Shown here piece by piece: positions 1 to 8,099 of a stretch of 64,000 bases of DNA. The stretch is from Streptomyces acidiscabies (GTDB taxonomy: Bacteria; Actinomycetota; Actinomycetes; Streptomycetales; Streptomycetaceae): positions 806,001 to 870,000 of the forward strand of contig NZ_JAGJBY010000001.1 of NCBI RefSeq assembly GCF_020010905.1, in the 5' to 3' direction. The stretch's first letter is position 1; each line of letters opens with the position of its first letter. The position numbers and the translations under genes are program-made. The notes beneath the pieces were generated by a model. The model searched no databases and was not told the origin of the DNA. It worked only from the letters and a program-made list of their open reading frames with translations.

Positions 1-164
1 GCAGCACCCAGATGTTCCGCGCGTTCGTCGACGAGGGCGCCCCCCAGGCGTCGTCCCCGGCGGCCACCCCCAGCACGTCCTCCGGCCCTCGCGTCGGCCT
101 GATCGCCGTCGTCGTGGCGGTGGTCGTGGTCGTGGCGGCGGTGGCGTGGCTGGCTTTCAACTAA
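1..164 (+). CDS. C-terminal end of a membrane-anchored protein (partial)
   Basis: An open frame enters from the left edge (codons in phase with base 3) and stops with TAA at 162-164. The readable 53 residues are a Ser/Pro/Ala-rich linker followed by one hydrophobic segment made almost entirely of Val, Ala and Ile, ending in WLAFN. This looks like a single C-terminal transmembrane anchor. The catalytic or binding part lies outside the window, so no function can be assigned. Confidence 0.65.
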   Translation, partial: STQMFRAFVDEGAPQASSPAATPSTSSGPRVGLIAVVVAVVVVVAAVAWLAFN

Positions 165-341
165 CCCCACGGGGGACCACCCCACCCTCGACCTCAGGCC
201 CGCGCTTCCCGAAACCCGAACGGGACGGCGCGGGCCTGGTCGTGTGGGGGGTACGCGGCTGAGGCGAACGCCGCCGCTGTGGTGAACGCCGCTCCTGTGC
301 GGTGAACGCCGCTCCGATCACGTCCTGAACCCCGCTCGGCA

Positions 342-719
342 TCACCCCCCTACCCGGCCCACCAACCTCATCCGCCCCGTCACCAGAACCTCGTGATTCG
401 CGAACAGCGCCCCAAGTTCGTACCGCCGCCCGACGACGGCGACCCACGCCGCACACGGCTGCTCCCCCGACGACACGACCCGAGCCCGGTACGCCTGCGT
501 GAGGATCCATCTCGCCTGATCCTGCCGGGAGTTACGCCCCCCGAGCTGCTCGGCCAGCTTCCACAACTCCTCGCCCTCACTCAACTCGTCGTGGAGGACG
601 GCGACCAGCCCGACGTCACCCAGCCCCCGGGTGTCGGAGGAGTGGGTGGTGTAGGCGACGGAGAGGGTTTCCAGAGGGAAGACGGTCACGCGGCTGGTGG
701 CGGTGAGGTGGGTGGGCAC
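342..719 (-). CDS. Hypothetical protein downstream of the Cys-tailed protein
   Basis: 125 codons from a GTG at 719. I chose this start because translation upstream of it becomes Pro/Arg-rich noise, whereas the part from MPTHLTATSRVTVFPLE onward looks like real protein. No clear ribosome site is visible, so the start is uncertain. It lies 74 bp after the 794-1228 gene on the same strand and may share its transcript. The protein is soluble and mixed alpha/beta in composition, with no motif I recognise. Confidence 0.5.
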   Translation of the reverse strand: MPTHLTATSRVTVFPLETLSVAYTTHSSDTRGLGDVGLVAVLHDELSEGEELWKLAEQLGGRNSRQDQARWILTQAYRARVVSSGEQPCAAWVAVVGRRYELGALFANHEVLVTGRMRLVGRVGG

Positions 720-793
720 GGTGGGGTGTCCGTTCGGGCAGGGGTGGGGGCGGCCCGGCGGGGGTGGCCGGGCCGCTGGGGTGGGGGTGGGGG

Positions 794-1228
794 TCAGCAG
801 CAGGGGCCGTCGCCGCAGCAGGCGGGCGGGTTGCAGTTGGCGGTGGTGTCCCAGAGGTGGTCGTCGACGGTGAATCCGGCGGTGCGCAGGCGGGTGGCGA
901 CGTCGTTCATGAGGGTGCGGGTGCGGGTCTTGCTGTTCGGTTCGTGGTGGAGGAAGTAGCCGAAGGTCCGCTGGCACCAGTCGGCGTACCAGGTGGTGTG
1001 CAGGACGAGGGTGTGCCAGCCGGGGTCGACCTGCTGGGAGGGGGCCATCTCGGCGCCGGCGCGGGTGGTGCCCATGACGTGGACGAGGGCGAGGGCCTGG
1101 TCGACGACCCGCTCCGCGAGGGGGCGGTCGAGGGTGTACTCGTCGGCGCAGAACGCGGCGAGCATCTCGAACTCGGCGTCGGTGACGAGGGAACGGCCGG
1201 TGCGGGTGGGGAGTGCGGTGGTGGTCAT
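794..1228 (-). CDS. Conserved protein with Cys-rich C-terminal tail (GDGPCC end)
   Basis: 144 codons from ATG at 1228, with a strong GAGGAGG ribosome site seven bases upstream. The body is rich in Trp, His and acidic residues (for example HTTWYADWCQRTFGYFLHHE). The last 14 residues contain five cysteines and end in GDGPCC. A similar plan (acidic body, then a short Cys tail) occurs in the gene at 7481-7939. I think these belong to a family of streptomycete proteins loosely called glycine-rich-domain-like, but that is from memory. The tail could bind metal or could be a modified peptide; neither is shown. It diverges from 1416-1673 across a palindrome at 1375-1388. Confidence 0.6.
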   Translation of the reverse strand: MTTTALPTRTGRSLVTDAEFEMLAAFCADEYTLDRPLAERVVDQALALVHVMGTTRAGAEMAPSQQVDPGWHTLVLHTTWYADWCQRTFGYFLHHEPNSKTRTRTLMNDVATRLRTAGFTVDDHLWDTTANCNPPACCGDGPCC

Positions 1229-1374
1229 GGGGTGCCTCCTCTGAGCCGGTGGGTTACGACGGTAGGGAGGCGGGGTGAGCGGGCGCCAGCGATGTGCATA
1301 GTTGTGCAGAGAGCCACTCTCGCGAGGGAACATGGCCGGTAATTAGCCTTGTGTGGAAGGCAGTTGGTCGAGAA

Positions 1375-1388
1375 TCTTGTGCACAAGA
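1375..1388. promoter_or_regulatory. 14-bp perfect palindrome, putative operator
   Basis: TCTTGTGCACAAGA is its own reverse complement and lies between the divergent genes starting at 1228 (-) and 1416 (+), 28 bp before the latter start. A related TTGTGCA half occurs near 1301-1307. The Scr1-type XRE regulator encoded at 2207-3067 is the obvious local candidate to bind it; this is inference. Confidence 0.45.
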
Positions 1389-1415
1389 ACGCACATCTCA
1401 GTGATGGAGGCGGAC

Positions 1416-1673
1416 ATGCCTTTGCTGTTCATCGGGATCGACCCGAACACCGGTGACCACGACAGTCCGACCCTCTGGGTCGACCAGGAGAAGCGGGAGA
1501 TCGTCGTACAGGGCTGGAAGCCCGACGAGGCGCTCGAAGCGGAGTGCGCCGCGTACGAGGTGCCGGGTCACGCGAAGGGGATTCCGGACCACGAGGGCGT
1601 AGTCCGTGTTCCGGCGAGCATGATCGACATGTTGAGGGAGGCGTGCGATGTCCTCGAACGCGGAGAAGTTTGA
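1416..1673 (+). CDS. Small hypothetical protein upstream of DUF6879
   Basis: 85 codons from ATG at 1416, chosen because GGAGG ends five bases upstream; the longer frame from 1353 lacks such a site. The product begins MPLLFIGIDPNTGDHDSPTLW and is acidic and soluble. Its end overlaps the next gene (start 1648) by 26 bp, so it is translationally coupled. This three-gene order (small acidic protein, DUF6879, XRE/Scr1) recurs in Streptomyces as I recall it, and the genes are presumed to work together. Confidence 0.7.
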   Translation: MPLLFIGIDPNTGDHDSPTLWVDQEKREIVVQGWKPDEALEAECAAYEVPGHAKGIPDHEGVVRVPASMIDMLREACDVLERGEV

Positions 1674-2181
1674 GAAGTATCTCCGGAGCGCACAGCATTC
1701 AGCCGTGCACCTGGAGATGAGGGACTCCTACAACGTCGACTACGAGAAGGGCCCCTTCGCGGACTGGAAGGCGGGCAACGGGCGTAACCCCGACGCCGAC
1801 CGGTCCACGTGGTGGCGTCCTTGGCTCGACCTCGTCCAGGGGACCGTGAACCGGGGCGTGGTCATGCGCAGGGCGCGGATCGTCTCGGAGCCGGTCAGCG
1901 AGTACACGCGGTTCCTCCACAGCGGCACGTTCACGAACGTGGCCGCCGGTGAGGTGGTGCGCTGGCTGCCCCGGCGCCAGGCGTCCGACATCGCGCTGCC
2001 CGGGAACGACTTCTGGGTGTTCGACGAGAAGGTCGTCTACTGGAACCACTTCTCGGGCGAAGGCGCCTCACTCGGCCCCGAGATCTGGGTGGACAACCCC
2101 GAGGCGGCGAAATTGTGCGTGGACGCCTTCGAGGCGGTATGGTCGCGCGCCATCCCCCACAGCGAGTACAAGATCCGCTGA
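1648..2181 (+). CDS. DUF6879 family protein
   Basis: 177 aa starting ATG at 1648 inside the end of the previous gene. It has the features I associate with the DUF6879 family: an aromatic N-terminal half with a DWKAG and STWWRPW region, a central RRARIVSEPVSEYTRF segment, and a C-terminal part with NDFWVFDEK. Members typically sit beside XRE/Scr1 regulators, as here (next gene 26 bp downstream). The molecular function is unknown; a regulatory or toxin-antitoxin-like partnership is suggested only by gene neighbourhood. Confidence 0.8.
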   Translation: MSSNAEKFEKYLRSAQHSAVHLEMRDSYNVDYEKGPFADWKAGNGRNPDADRSTWWRPWLDLVQGTVNRGVVMRRARIVSEPVSEYTRFLHSGTFTNVAAGEVVRWLPRRQASDIALPGNDFWVFDEKVVYWNHFSGEGASLGPEIWVDNPEAAKLCVDAFEAVWSRAIPHSEYKIR

Positions 2182-2206
2182 GGTTTCCGACCGTACAGGC
2201 CAGTTC

Positions 2207-3067
2207 ATGCCCTCCTCTCCGTCCTCTTCCGCCCAGGCCGCACGCGAGGCCGTCGCCCGACGGCTTCGTGGCCTTCGCAAAGAGGCGGGGCTGACGGTCG
2301 CTGAACTGGCCGCGCGGTGCGGCTGGCACCACGCGAAGACGTCCCGTATCGAGAACGCCCTGACTGCCCCGTCGCCCAAGGACATTCGTGCTTGGGCGAC
2401 CGCCTGTGAGGCGCAGGACCAGGCGGACGACCTGATAACCCAGTCCCTGCACGCGGAGTCGCTGTACACGGAGTGGCGTCACCAGATGCGCAGCGGGCTG
2501 AAGCAACTCCAGGGCAGCTCGGCCAAGTTGTTCCGGGAGAGCCGTCTCTTCCGCGTCTACTCGTCCACACTGGTGCCCGGTTTCCTTCAGACCGAGGGGT
2601 ACGCCGCCGCTGTGCTGCGCATCTCCGCGCGCTTCCACGAACTCCCGGTGGACGACAGCGAGGAAGCCGCCCGTGCCCGCATCGAACGCTCCCGAGTGCT
2701 CCATGAGCCGGGACGCCGGTTCGTGTTCGTGGTCGAGGAAGAGGTCCTGCGCCACCAGATCGGGGACGAGGACACTATGGCGGCGCAGTTGGGCTATCTG
2801 CTCACGGCGGGAACACTTCCCCAGGTCTCGCTGGGCATCATCCCGTTCACGGTCCGGGACCGGCTCCAATGGCCACGAGAAACGTTTCACGTCTACGACG
2901 ACAAACTCGTGTCCGTAGAGCTGATCTCCGCCCGCGTCCGCATCACCCAACCCGCCGAAACAACCCTCTACTTGAAGGCGTTCGAGCACCTCCGCAGCAT
3001 GGCCGTCTACGGCCCCGAGGCCCGCGCCCTCATCCTCCGCGCGATCGAGGCCCTCGACCAGGCCTGA
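2207..3067 (+). CDS. XRE regulator with Scr1-type (DUF5753) domain
   Basis: 286 aa from ATG at 2207. Residues about 10-75 form a Cro/C1-type helix-turn-helix (LRKEAGLTVAELAARCGW, then HAKTSRIEN). The rest matches the Scr1/DUF5753 domain, with the typical LVPGFLQTEGYA and the conserved TLPQVSLGIIPF region. Such proteins are annotated as antitoxin-like transcriptional regulators and usually pair with DUF397 or DUF6879 genes. Here DUF6879 lies immediately upstream and no DUF397 is present. It ends 12 bp before the hydrolase gene at 3080. Confidence 0.9.
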   Translation: MPSSPSSSAQAAREAVARRLRGLRKEAGLTVAELAARCGWHHAKTSRIENALTAPSPKDIRAWATACEAQDQADDLITQSLHAESLYTEWRHQMRSGLKQLQGSSAKLFRESRLFRVYSSTLVPGFLQTEGYAAAVLRISARFHELPVDDSEEAARARIERSRVLHEPGRRFVFVVEEEVLRHQIGDEDTMAAQLGYLLTAGTLPQVSLGIIPFTVRDRLQWPRETFHVYDDKLVSVELISARVRITQPAETTLYLKAFEHLRSMAVYGPEARALILRAIEALDQA

Positions 3068-3079
3068 GATCATCCCTGC

Positions 3080-3865
3080 ATGCAGCAACTCCACGACGCC
3101 CTAGGACACCTCGCCTACGACGTGACCGGCGACGGCCCACCCGTCGTGCTCGTGCACGCCGGTGTCGCCGATCACCGGATGTGGGACGCCGTCGTGCCCG
3201 CGCTCGCGGAGCGGTACGCCGTGGTGCGGTACGACCTTCGTGGGTTCGGGGAGTCCGCGCCCCCGACCGGTTCGTTCCGCGAAGTGGACGACCTGGCGCG
3301 GCTGTTGGACCACCTCGGATACGGCCGCGTACGCCTCGTAGGCGCGTCCTGGGGAGGCCGGGTGGCCCTGGACTTCACGTTGGCGTATCCGGACCGCGTA
3401 CAGGAACTGGCGATGCTGACGGCGCCCTGGCCGGGGTACGACTGGTCGGCGGAGATGATCGCGTACGACGCGGCGGAGACGGCGGCGCTGGAGGCGGGTG
3501 ACCTCGACGCGGCTGTGCAGCTCGACCTGGACATGTGGCTGCGGGGTCCCGCGCGGAGTTGGGACGAGGTCGGGGAGGGGCTGGCGGAGCAACTGCGGGG
3601 CCCTCTAAGGACGTTGCTGGCGAACCAGGAAGTCGTGGGCGAGCACTCCCAGGGCCCCGGCACCGGAGACCTCACCACCGTCTCCGTACCCACCCTGATG
3701 GCCCTCGGCAAGCTGGACGTCCCCGACTTCCAGGACATCGCGCGCAGGTACGCGGCCGAGATCCCCGGCGCCGAACTCGTGGAGTTCACGAACGCGGCAC
3801 ACCTCATCGCGATGGACGCGCCGGGTGAAGTCGGCGCGGTGCTGGGGGAGTTCCTCGGGAGGTAG
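3080..3865 (+). CDS. Alpha/beta-hydrolase fold protein
   Basis: 261 aa. Visible fold markers are the oxyanion-hole region VLVHAG (about 23-28), the DLRGFGES turn (52-59), the nucleophile elbow GASWGG with Ser90, a probable acid near LDVPDF, and the histidine in NAAHL near the C-terminus. The catalytic triad therefore looks complete. The substrate cannot be told. The gene starts 12 bp after the XRE gene with only a weak ribosome site, so it may be read through from it. Confidence 0.85.
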   Translation: MQQLHDALGHLAYDVTGDGPPVVLVHAGVADHRMWDAVVPALAERYAVVRYDLRGFGESAPPTGSFREVDDLARLLDHLGYGRVRLVGASWGGRVALDFTLAYPDRVQELAMLTAPWPGYDWSAEMIAYDAAETAALEAGDLDAAVQLDLDMWLRGPARSWDEVGEGLAEQLRGPLRTLLANQEVVGEHSQGPGTGDLTTVSVPTLMALGKLDVPDFQDIARRYAAEIPGAELVEFTNAAHLIAMDAPGEVGAVLGEFLGR

Positions 3866-3888
3866 CGGCGACGGCACCGTGGGACGTC

Positions 3889-4836
3889 TCAGTCGTACCG
3901 CTCGACGAGCGCGTGCCCGATCGCGGCCAACTGGTCCCGCACACCCGCAGGCCCGGTCACGTCGACCCACGCGACCAGCCCGGAGAGTTCCCCGGCGAGC
4001 GTGGACTCGTCGTAGCCACGGATCAGCACCTCGATGCGGCCGTCGGCCGTGGCGCCCCCCACCTGGAGCCGGTTGCCGAGCGCCAGCCGGAGCAGGCCGA
4101 TCCCGTGGGGCACGCAGACCGCCTGGATCTCGAGGGGCATCCGCCCACGGTCGACCGCGTCGGCGATCTCGCGCCAGCTCGCGGCGAGGTCGAAGTCCTC
4201 GGGCCGGCGCACGGGTTCGCCGGTCGGGTCGGCGGACGACACGCGGTCGATGCGGAAGGTCCGCCGCCCGGCCTCGGTGTCGGAGACGAGGTACCACGAC
4301 GGACCTTTGGCGACGATGCCCAGCGGGTGGACGGTCCTCTCGGTCTCGGCGCCCTTGCCGTCGACGTAGCCGAGCCGTACCTGGACGCCACGGATCACCG
4401 CGTCCTGGAGCGCGTCGAGGAAGCGGGGCGGCCGGTGCTCGACCCGGCTCGCCCCCCACCGCTGCGGGTCCACGACCAGCGCCGCCGCCGCTGCCTCGGC
4501 CTGCCCCCGGAAGGGCTCCGGCAGGGCTTGGACGAGCTTGCGCAGAGCCGCCTTCACGGCGGGCGTCGCGGCCGAGGCCGGACCGGCGACCAGGAACAGG
4601 GCGCGGGCCTCACCCGCGGTCAGCCCGGACAGATCGGTACGGGCGCCGCCCACGAGGCGCCAGCCGCCGCCCCGCCCCTGCACGGAGTACACCGGCACCC
4701 CGGCCATGGCCAGGGCGTCGAGGTCGCGGCGGGCGGTGCGCTCGGAGACCTCCAGTTCCCGGGCGACCTCCGCCGCCGTCACCTGCTCACGCCGTTGCAG
4801 CAGAAGGAGGACGGCCACCAGCCGGTCGGTTCGCAC
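3889..4836 (-). CDS. WYL-domain transcriptional regulator (YafY type)
   Basis: N-terminal winged helix (RTDRLVAVLLLLQRREQVTA then a LEVSERTARRDLDAL recognition helix) followed by a WYL ligand-sensing domain (PLGIVAKGPSWYLVSD). I place the start at GTG 4836 (reads VRTDRL, the usual family N-terminus), giving 315 aa. An ATG at 4866 is in frame but lies inside a near-perfect inverted repeat that looks like the operator. It is divergent from the epoxide hydrolase gene, so it probably controls that gene and itself. Confidence 0.88.
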   Translation of the reverse strand: MRTDRLVAVLLLLQRREQVTAAEVARELEVSERTARRDLDALAMAGVPVYSVQGRGGGWRLVGGARTDLSGLTAGEARALFLVAGPASAATPAVKAALRKLVQALPEPFRGQAEAAAAALVVDPQRWGASRVEHRPPRFLDALQDAVIRGVQVRLGYVDGKGAETERTVHPLGIVAKGPSWYLVSDTEAGRRTFRIDRVSSADPTGEPVRRPEDFDLAASWREIADAVDRGRMPLEIQAVCVPHGIGLLRLALGNRLQVGGATADGRIEVLIRGYDESTLAGELSGLVAWVDVTGPAGVRDQLAAIGHALVERYD

Positions 4837-4854
4837 GGAGGCAACATTTCCACG

Positions 4855-4881
4855 GAAACCGGTCATGGGGTGACCGGTTTC
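4855..4881. promoter_or_regulatory. Inverted-repeat operator between WYL regulator and epoxide hydrolase
   Basis: GAAACCGGTCA (4855-4865) and TGACCGGTTTC (4871-4881) form an exact 11-bp inverted repeat around TGGGG. It lies between the two divergent starts, 18 bp from the hydrolase ATG at 4900. Its position and symmetry fit a dimeric regulator binding site, most simply that of the adjacent WYL protein. Confidence 0.65.
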
Positions 4882-4899
4882 GGTCGCCAGGATGACGGC

Positions 4900-5856
4900 A
4901 TGACTTCATCGACGTTCGATCCAGCAGACTTTCCCGAGCCCACCCTCGTCCCGGTCAACGGCGTGGAACTCGAAGTGTTCGAAGCGGGCCGGCAGAACGC
5001 GGGAAAGCCCGTCGTCCTGTGCCACGGCTGGCCGGAGCACGCCTTCTCCTGGCGCTACCAGGTGCCCGCCCTGGTCGCGGCGGGCTACCACGTCATCGTC
5101 CCGAACCAGCGGGGGTACGGGAATTCGTCCCGTCCGGCCGACGTGGCGGCGTACGACATCGAGCACCTGTCCGGTGATCTCGTCGGACTTCTCGATCACT
5201 ACGGATACGACGACGCCACCTTCGTCGGCCACGACTGGGGTGCCATGGTCGTCTGGGGGCTGGCCCTGCTGCACCCGGACCGTGTGAACAGAGTGATCAA
5301 CCTGAGCCTGCCCTACCAGGAACGTGGCGAGAAGCCCTGGATCGATTCCATGGAAGAGATGTTCGGCGGCGACTTCTACTTCGTCCACTTCAACCGGCGA
5401 CCAGGCGTCGCGGACGCCGTGTTCGACGAGAACCCCCACCGGTTCCTCCGCAACCTGTACCGAAAGAACGAGCCCCCCAGGGAACCCCGGCCGGGCATGG
5501 CGCTGATCGATCTCGCCAGAGCGGAGACACCGCTCGGTGAGCCCGTGATGAGCGACGGCGAACTGGCCTTCTTCGTCTCCGCGTTCGCATCGTCAGGGTT
5601 CACGGGCGGCGTGAACTGGTACCGGAACCTCGACCGCAACTGGCACGTGCTGGCGGACGTGGATCCGGTGGTCCGGCAGCCCGCGCTGATGATCTACGGC
5701 GCCCGGGATGTGATCCAACGGTCGGAGAAACTGGCGGAGTTCGTGCCCCGGGTGGACGTGGTCAGCCTGGACTGCGGTCACTGGATCCAACAGGAGAAGC
5801 CGGAAGAGACGAACCGGGCGATCACGGAATGGCTGGCGCGGCAGGACGCCGTTTAG
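4900..5856 (+). CDS. Epoxide hydrolase (alpha/beta fold)
   Basis: 318 aa. It has the family hallmarks: HGWPE oxyanion motif (42-46), nucleophile elbow GHDWGA with Asp112 in place of Ser, the cap-domain region FTGGVNWYRNLDRNW that carries a substrate-activating Tyr, and the base histidine in DCGHW near the C-terminus. Soluble epoxide hydrolases open epoxides to diols by forming an ester on the Asp. The start is ATG 4900, because the ATG at 4892 hits a stop after three codons. Divergent from the WYL regulator with an operator between, so expression is probably inducible. Confidence 0.9.
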   Translation: MTSSTFDPADFPEPTLVPVNGVELEVFEAGRQNAGKPVVLCHGWPEHAFSWRYQVPALVAAGYHVIVPNQRGYGNSSRPADVAAYDIEHLSGDLVGLLDHYGYDDATFVGHDWGAMVVWGLALLHPDRVNRVINLSLPYQERGEKPWIDSMEEMFGGDFYFVHFNRRPGVADAVFDENPHRFLRNLYRKNEPPREPRPGMALIDLARAETPLGEPVMSDGELAFFVSAFASSGFTGGVNWYRNLDRNWHVLADVDPVVRQPALMIYGARDVIQRSEKLAEFVPRVDVVSLDCGHWIQQEKPEETNRAITEWLARQDAV

Positions 5857-6075
5857 CCGGAAACGTCGCGCTGTCGTTGCCGCCCGGCAGGACGGTCAGG
5901 TCGGTACGGTCACGCTGCTGCGCGTACGGGTCGGGGACCCCGGGCGGGATGCTCTGTACGGCCTGCCCCGGGCCGAGGCTCGAACGGGAAGGACCACGTA
6001 CGGCCTGCTGCGGTCGTCCGGACGCGGGTACCGTTCCGGCAGAGGCTCGACTCCACGGAATCGGACGGTTCGGTC

Positions 6076-7284
6076 ATGGCGTATGAGTTGGAGGAGCAGG
6101 AGGCCATCGGCCTGCGGATCAAACGGCGTCGCCTCGGTCTGGGGATGCCGCAGGCCGATCTCGCGGTGGCGGTGGGAAAGACGCAGGGATGGGTGTCCCG
6201 GGTCGAGAAGGGGCGGATCGAACTTGACCGGGCCGGACTCGTCAACTCCATCGCGGCGGCCCTGCACTGCCACCCCAATGATCTGATCTCCCGTCCCTAC
6301 CTGGGGAGTTCGTCCGACGAGCGGTGGCAGCCGGCCGCCGCGTCGATCCTGCGGGAACTGCGCCGCTACGACCTCACCCCGGTGTTCGACGGCACCCCGC
6401 GTACGTCGGCGGAGCTGTGGGCGGACATGACCCGCCTGCACCGGCTCCGGGACGCCGCCGCGAACATCGCCGTCCTGCGGAGCCTGCCGGACTTCTTCCG
6501 GGAGGCGCATGCGCTGGCCGACAGGTCGCGGGGACACGAGCGGGAAGAGGCGTTCGGGATCTACGCGGTGTGCTGCAAGTTCGCGCACACCGCCGCGCAC
6601 TCCCTCGGCCACCCGGAGCTGATCGCGGCGACGTGCGAGCGGGCGGCATGGGCGTCCCGTCTGTCCGGAGACCCCGTACTGCCCGCTGTGGCCGACTGGA
6701 TGCGCGTGTGGGACATGTGGGCGACGGCCGACTGGTCCGACGCGATCGCCTTGGCGGACAAGGCGCTACGGGGGATCGAGGCGGAGTACGAGGCGGGCCG
6801 CCCTCTCGCCGTCCGCGCCTGGGGGAGCCTCCAACTGCGCGCGGCCGTCTCGGCGGCACGGGCGAACAACCGCCCCGAGGCCGAGCACCGGATAGCGCTG
6901 GCGAGGCAGGCCGCCGACCGCACGGACCAGGAACCCGCTCCGGTGGCGGACCGGCACTCCCTGACCTTCTCGTCCGGGAACGTGACCGTCCACAGCATCA
7001 ACGTGGCGCTGGAGATGAGCGACCAGCGCCAGGCGCTGCGCCTGAACCGCGACGCCGACCCCGGCCGGCTCGAAGCACTGCCGAACTCCCGGCGCGGCCA
7101 TCACCGCATGGACCTCGCGCGAGCGCACCTATGGGACGGCAACCGGCGTCAGGCGCTCACCGAACTCCGTGAGGCCGAGCGGATCGCTCCTCAGCTCGTA
7201 CGGAACCACCCCATCGCCAGGGCCACCCTCCGGAAGATCGTGTACGCCGAACGAGCCTCCACGCGCCAGCAGTTGCGCTCCTAG
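6076..7284 (+). CDS. XRE regulator with TPR-like C-terminal domain
   Basis: 402 aa. Residues about 10-70 are a Cro/C1 helix-turn-helix (RIKRRRLGLGMPQADLAVAVG, QGWVSRVEKG). The remainder is alpha-helical, with repeated Ala/Leu/Arg patterns typical of tetratricopeptide-like repeats (DWSDAIALADKAL, RQALTELREAERIAP). This layout resembles peptide-sensing XRE-TPR regulators of Gram-positive bacteria. The next gene encodes a small Cys-tailed protein, so a regulator/peptide relationship is possible but not shown. Confidence 0.82.
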   Translation: MAYELEEQEAIGLRIKRRRLGLGMPQADLAVAVGKTQGWVSRVEKGRIELDRAGLVNSIAAALHCHPNDLISRPYLGSSSDERWQPAAASILRELRRYDLTPVFDGTPRTSAELWADMTRLHRLRDAAANIAVLRSLPDFFREAHALADRSRGHEREEAFGIYAVCCKFAHTAAHSLGHPELIAATCERAAWASRLSGDPVLPAVADWMRVWDMWATADWSDAIALADKALRGIEAEYEAGRPLAVRAWGSLQLRAAVSAARANNRPEAEHRIALARQAADRTDQEPAPVADRHSLTFSSGNVTVHSINVALEMSDQRQALRLNRDADPGRLEALPNSRRGHHRMDLARAHLWDGNRRQALTELREAERIAPQLVRNHPIARATLRKIVYAERASTRQQLRS

Positions 7285-7480
7285 CTTTCGAAGCATGACG
7301 GCAGGAAGCACCAGCCCTGTCCCCGGCCCGCGCCGGAAGCCCCGGCGCGGGGATCTCGCGTACGACACCGGAAGCGAGCGCACCGGTGTCGTGACGGCGT
7401 TGCCCGAGGACGGCGGCCACGGCTGGACCGCCCTCGGGAGCAGGCTGGCACTCGTCGAGCCCGATCGGGAGGAGCACGCC

Positions 7481-7939
7481 ATGACATTGACCGCGCCCGA
7501 GCCGACGGCTACCGCCGTCGAACCACGAGACCCCAGGCAGTACGTCGCCCCGGAGGTCTGGGACCGTGAGATCCAACTCCTCATGCGGGACCACCCGTTC
7601 GACGAGGTGATGGCCACCCGGCTGTTCGGCGCCGCGATCTCCTATCTGATCACCGCGATCGAGAAGTGGGGTCAGGGGTTAGAGATGTGCTGCGGCCGGA
7701 TCGTGGACATCGCCGTGCACGTGTTCATCCTCGACACCCGCAACTACCGGGAGTTCTGCGCCAGGGACTTCGACGGCCGCTTCCTGGAGCACATCCCGGA
7801 GATCGCCTTCAAGTACGACGGCTCCGTGGAGCGCACCGCCCGGATCATCGCGGACAACGGCTTCGCCGTGGACTGGAAGTTGTGGGAGGCGGACTACGCC
7901 AAGTGCGGTCCGTGCCGTCCCGGGGAGGAGTGCCACTGA
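7481..7939 (+). CDS. Cys-tailed small protein with a TTA codon
   Basis: 152 aa from ATG 7481, chosen because GGGAGGAG lies six bases upstream. The frame stays open further upstream to an ATG at 7295 that has no ribosome site; that stretch contains GDLAYDTGSERTGVV, which recalls the protein at 10410, so a longer product is possible. The tail CGPCRPGEECH carries three of the cysteines; CC also occurs mid-protein. Codon 7679-7681 is TTA, the bldA-dependent leucine codon of Streptomyces, so translation may be tied to development. It sits between an XRE-TPR regulator and a methyltransferase. Confidence 0.7.
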   Translation: MTLTAPEPTATAVEPRDPRQYVAPEVWDREIQLLMRDHPFDEVMATRLFGAAISYLITAIEKWGQGLEMCCGRIVDIAVHVFILDTRNYREFCARDFDGRFLEHIPEIAFKYDGSVERTARIIADNGFAVDWKLWEADYAKCGPCRPGEECH

Positions 7940-8099
7940 AAGGCAGGCCGGTCGGATTCCCCCACGCCTGGAGGCGCACACCGCGTCTCCGGGCACCTTT
8001 TTGCCCGGCTACGAGCGGATAGCGGTATTCGCTCCCACAGCGGAGGTCACGGGAGTAACTTGGCGCTCCACCAAGCCACATGACTCCCGGAGGCATCCC

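Noticed and set aside
7295..7480. Separate gene or long N-terminus before the 7481 gene
   Set aside because: In frame and partly protein-like, but no ribosome site at 7295. I kept the 7481 start and recorded the alternative there.
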